Origin: Bryobacteraceae bacterium
Lineage (GTDB): Bacteria > Acidobacteriota > Terriglobia > Bryobacterales > Bryobacteraceae
Length of the DNA stretch: 49,245 bases
Assembly: GCA_025980665.1 (NCBI GenBank)
Contig: JAICXC010000025.1
Location: 1 to 49,245 of the forward strand
Direction: 5' to 3'
The notes below the pieces were generated by a model. The model did no database searches, had not been told where the DNA came from, and was given only the letters and a program-made list of their open reading frames with translations. Numbering within the stretch: position 1 is the first letter of the stretch; each line of letters begins with the position of its first letter. This document shows, one piece after another, positions 48,979 through 49,245 of the stretch. The translations under genes were made by a program, and so were the position numbers.

Positions 48979-49245
48979 TGTGCGTTAGCCTCCACAGGCG
49001 CCGATCGGACGCTCTCGTTGCCGGTGAGATCCACGGCGGAAACTGTGTATCGATATTTTTTTCCGGCCTCAATCTTCGAATCGCTGAACGCGGGTTTTTC
49101 TACTAACGAGGCGATTTTTTCGAACGGAGCATTATCCACTGAACGGAAGATATTGTAACCCTGAAAATCCATTTCCGTGTTGCGTGTCCAGGCAAGCTCG
49201 ATCGATTGCGGAGTAGATACCGCCCCTAAACCTTCCGGAACGACG
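48975..49245 (-). CDS. Fibronectin type III domain protein, N-terminal part outside the window
   Basis: The last 89 residues of a longer protein: VVPEGLGAVSTPQSIELAWT, then MDFQGYNIFRSV, KYRYTVSAVDLTGNESVRS and PVEANAQ at the stop. These are strands A to G of an Fn3 domain (Leu-Trp-Tyr-Tyr core pattern). Such proteins of this phylum are exported or lipoproteins, but the leader is out of view. An internal ATG at 49172 is not the start because the fold begins before it. ATGA overlap with the DinB gene shows one operon. Confidence 0.85.
   Translation of the reverse strand, partial: VVPEGLGAVSTPQSIELAWTRNTEMDFQGYNIFRSVDNAPFEKIASLVEKPAFSDSKIEAGKKYRYTVSAVDLTGNESVRSAPVEANAQ

Overview
The window is GC-rich, densely packed bacterial chromosome. 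It most resembles an Acidobacteriota genome of the Bryobacter/Solibacter type. The grounds are a fused E2/E1 2-oxoglutarate decarboxylase-dehydrogenase (kgd/sucA type), two tandem membrane-fused spermidine-synthase-like proteins, a Ser/Thr kinase with a C-terminal extracytoplasmic part, NIPSNAP and DinB proteins, and an acidobacterial-style pilus operon with a proline-rich pseudopilin. The assignment is an inference from gene content. No rRNA, tRNA, CRISPR array, insertion sequence or phage gene was seen.

Layout. 1-4.6 kb: a GT2 polyprenyl-phosphate glycosyltransferase running off the left edge, a Kir-type potassium channel, a secreted type-B carboxylesterase and a two-domain acyltransferase/sugar-ketoisomerase (WxcM-like). 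4.66-9.5 kb: a compact + strand operon of OmpR-type regulator, lone receiver, porin, periplasmic cupredoxin and membrane histidine kinase, probably a signalling unit for an envelope or metal cue. 9.5-20.8 kb, all on the - strand: a type IV pilus / type II secretion-like assembly operon in the order pilC, unknown Cys-motif gene, pilB, pilM, pilN, pilO, PilP-like, pseudopilin, followed downstream by an NtrC-type sigma54 activator, its NtrY-type kinase and an ECF sigma factor. 20.9-24.6 kb: glutathione peroxidase, a small basic protein, a NIPSNAP protein, a DUF2238 membrane protein and L-lactate permease. 24.7-31 kb: Ser/Thr kinase and the tandem spermidine-synthase-like pair.

31.0-31.8 kb (- strand) holds the most unusual locus: a 60-residue HU-like protein translationally coupled (GTGA overlap) to a TIR-domain protein whose N-terminus is itself an HU-like fragment. 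Then come a small Lys-rich exported protein, a strong terminator and a split chromate transporter. 33.4-39.4 kb (+): an atypical SDR (SxxxR instead of YxxxK), a two-domain esterase, a PfkB sugar kinase and a rhomboid protease, the last three overlapping by 4 nt, then a NarX-type kinase interrupted by one in-frame amber codon and its NarL-type regulator. 39.4-42.4 kb (-): prfB with the classical CTTTGAC programmed frameshift, the tRNA threonylcarbamoyl-AMP synthase gene and an MBL-fold hydrolase. 42.4-49.2 kb: a DUF1648-like membrane protein, a methyltransferase, a phosphoesterase, the large kgd-type enzyme, a DinB protein and a truncated fibronectin-III protein.

Pairs of genes often overlap by 4 nt (ATGA/GTGA), and several convergent pairs share their stop codons, so the sequence is very compact. 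Several starts have a TACAAT -10-like box only about 10-20 nt upstream, which suggests short or absent leaders.
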